A stretch of DNA of 64,000 bases from an uncultured Collinsella sp. (GTDB lineage Bacteria > Actinomycetota > Coriobacteriia > Coriobacteriales > Coriobacteriaceae): NCBI GenBank assembly GCA_900541135.1, contig UQIG01000006.1:19712-83711 (forward strand), in the 5' to 3' direction. This document shows positions 63,956 through 64,000 of the stretch, in pieces. Each line of letters starts with the position of its first letter. Within the stretch, counting starts at the first letter, position 1. The position numbers were made by a program, and so were the translations under genes. A model generated the notes under the pieces. It saw only the letters and a list, made by a program, of their open reading frames with translations, was not told where the DNA came from and made no database searches.

Positions 63956-64000
63956 CTGTCTCTTATACACATCTCCGAGCCCACGAGACTAAGGCGAATC
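63956..64000. other. Illumina Nextera adapter contamination
   Basis: Bases from 63956 read CTGTCTCTTATACACATCT, the Tn5 mosaic end complement, then CCGAGCCCACGAGAC, index TAAGGCGA (N701), and ATC. This is read-through of the sequencing library, not genome. It creates the false peptide LSLIHISEPTRL on the plus strand and MYKRQ on the minus strand. Confidence 0.98.

Noticed and set aside
62702..63970. 422-codon minus-strand open frame beginning MYKRQ
   Set aside because: It starts inside the sequencing adapter and runs antisense to hyfE/hyfF; a product of high GC and contamination.

Overview
The window is a 64 kb piece of a high-GC bacterial chromosome. It looks like a gut member of the Coriobacteriia, most likely Collinsella. 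This is an inference from gene content: yggS-sepF-yggT-divIVA, argG/argH, a hyf-type formate hydrogenlyase, and selenoprotein genes in an anaerobic gene set. No 16S gene is present to settle it. Almost all of the sequence is dense protein coding. No prophage, insertion sequence or CRISPR array was seen. The last 45 bases (63956-64000) are not genomic: they are an Illumina Nextera adapter with an index read-through, so the contig really ends at about 63955, inside hyfF.

Layout. 1-7 kb: the end of pstB, then phoU, the division cluster yggS-sepF-yggT-divIVA, a nitroreductase, and a low-affinity phosphate transporter with its DUF47 partner. 7-19 kb: mixed housekeeping (Bax-inhibitor protein, PARG-like protein, SGNH esterase, thiD, thiC under a TPP riboswitch, yaaA, M18 aminopeptidase, polA). 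19-29 kb: a HAD phosphatase, argG behind an arginine-rich leader peptide, argH, ndk, rpiB, cysteine desulfidase, rpsA, and the RNase P RNA at 29.2 kb. 29-38 kb: IMPACT family protein, a C-GCAxxG-C-C protein, metY-like sulfhydrylase, MFS exporter, xpt, a release-factor-like protein, a lipid kinase and a ClC channel. 38-43 kb: molybdenum block moeA-mogA-modA-modB-modC. 43.8-50.4 kb: two HgdB-type (double-cubane dehydratase-like) proteins and their ATP-driven activator, then selD (itself a selenoprotein), yedF, a DUF3343 protein and a cysteine desulfurase. 50.5-54.4 kb: brnQ, tRNA-Pro, tRNA-Gly, an AbiEi-like protein and a PIN/RelB-type toxin-antitoxin pair. 54.8-63.95 kb: a formate hydrogenlyase operon with a four-cluster ferredoxin, selenocysteine-containing fdhF, and hyfA-B-C-D-E-F (the last truncated).

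How it fits together. Molybdenum uptake (modABC) and cofactor insertion (moeA, mogA) together with selenium activation (selD) supply the Mo-Sec formate dehydrogenase FdhF at 55.4 kb. Its electrons would pass through the ferredoxin subunits to the membrane-bound, ion-pumping Hyf complex. The yedF-DUF3343-desulfurase trio beside selD points to dedicated selenium or sulfur delivery.

Non-coding signals are unusually rich. There are five copies of a ~68-bp palindrome with conserved arms and variable cores, two copies of a ~100-nt hairpin whose stems covary, two long perfect inverted repeats around a GGCCGGCC core, an arginine attenuator-like leader, a TPP riboswitch, and in-frame TGA (Sec) codons in selD and fdhF.
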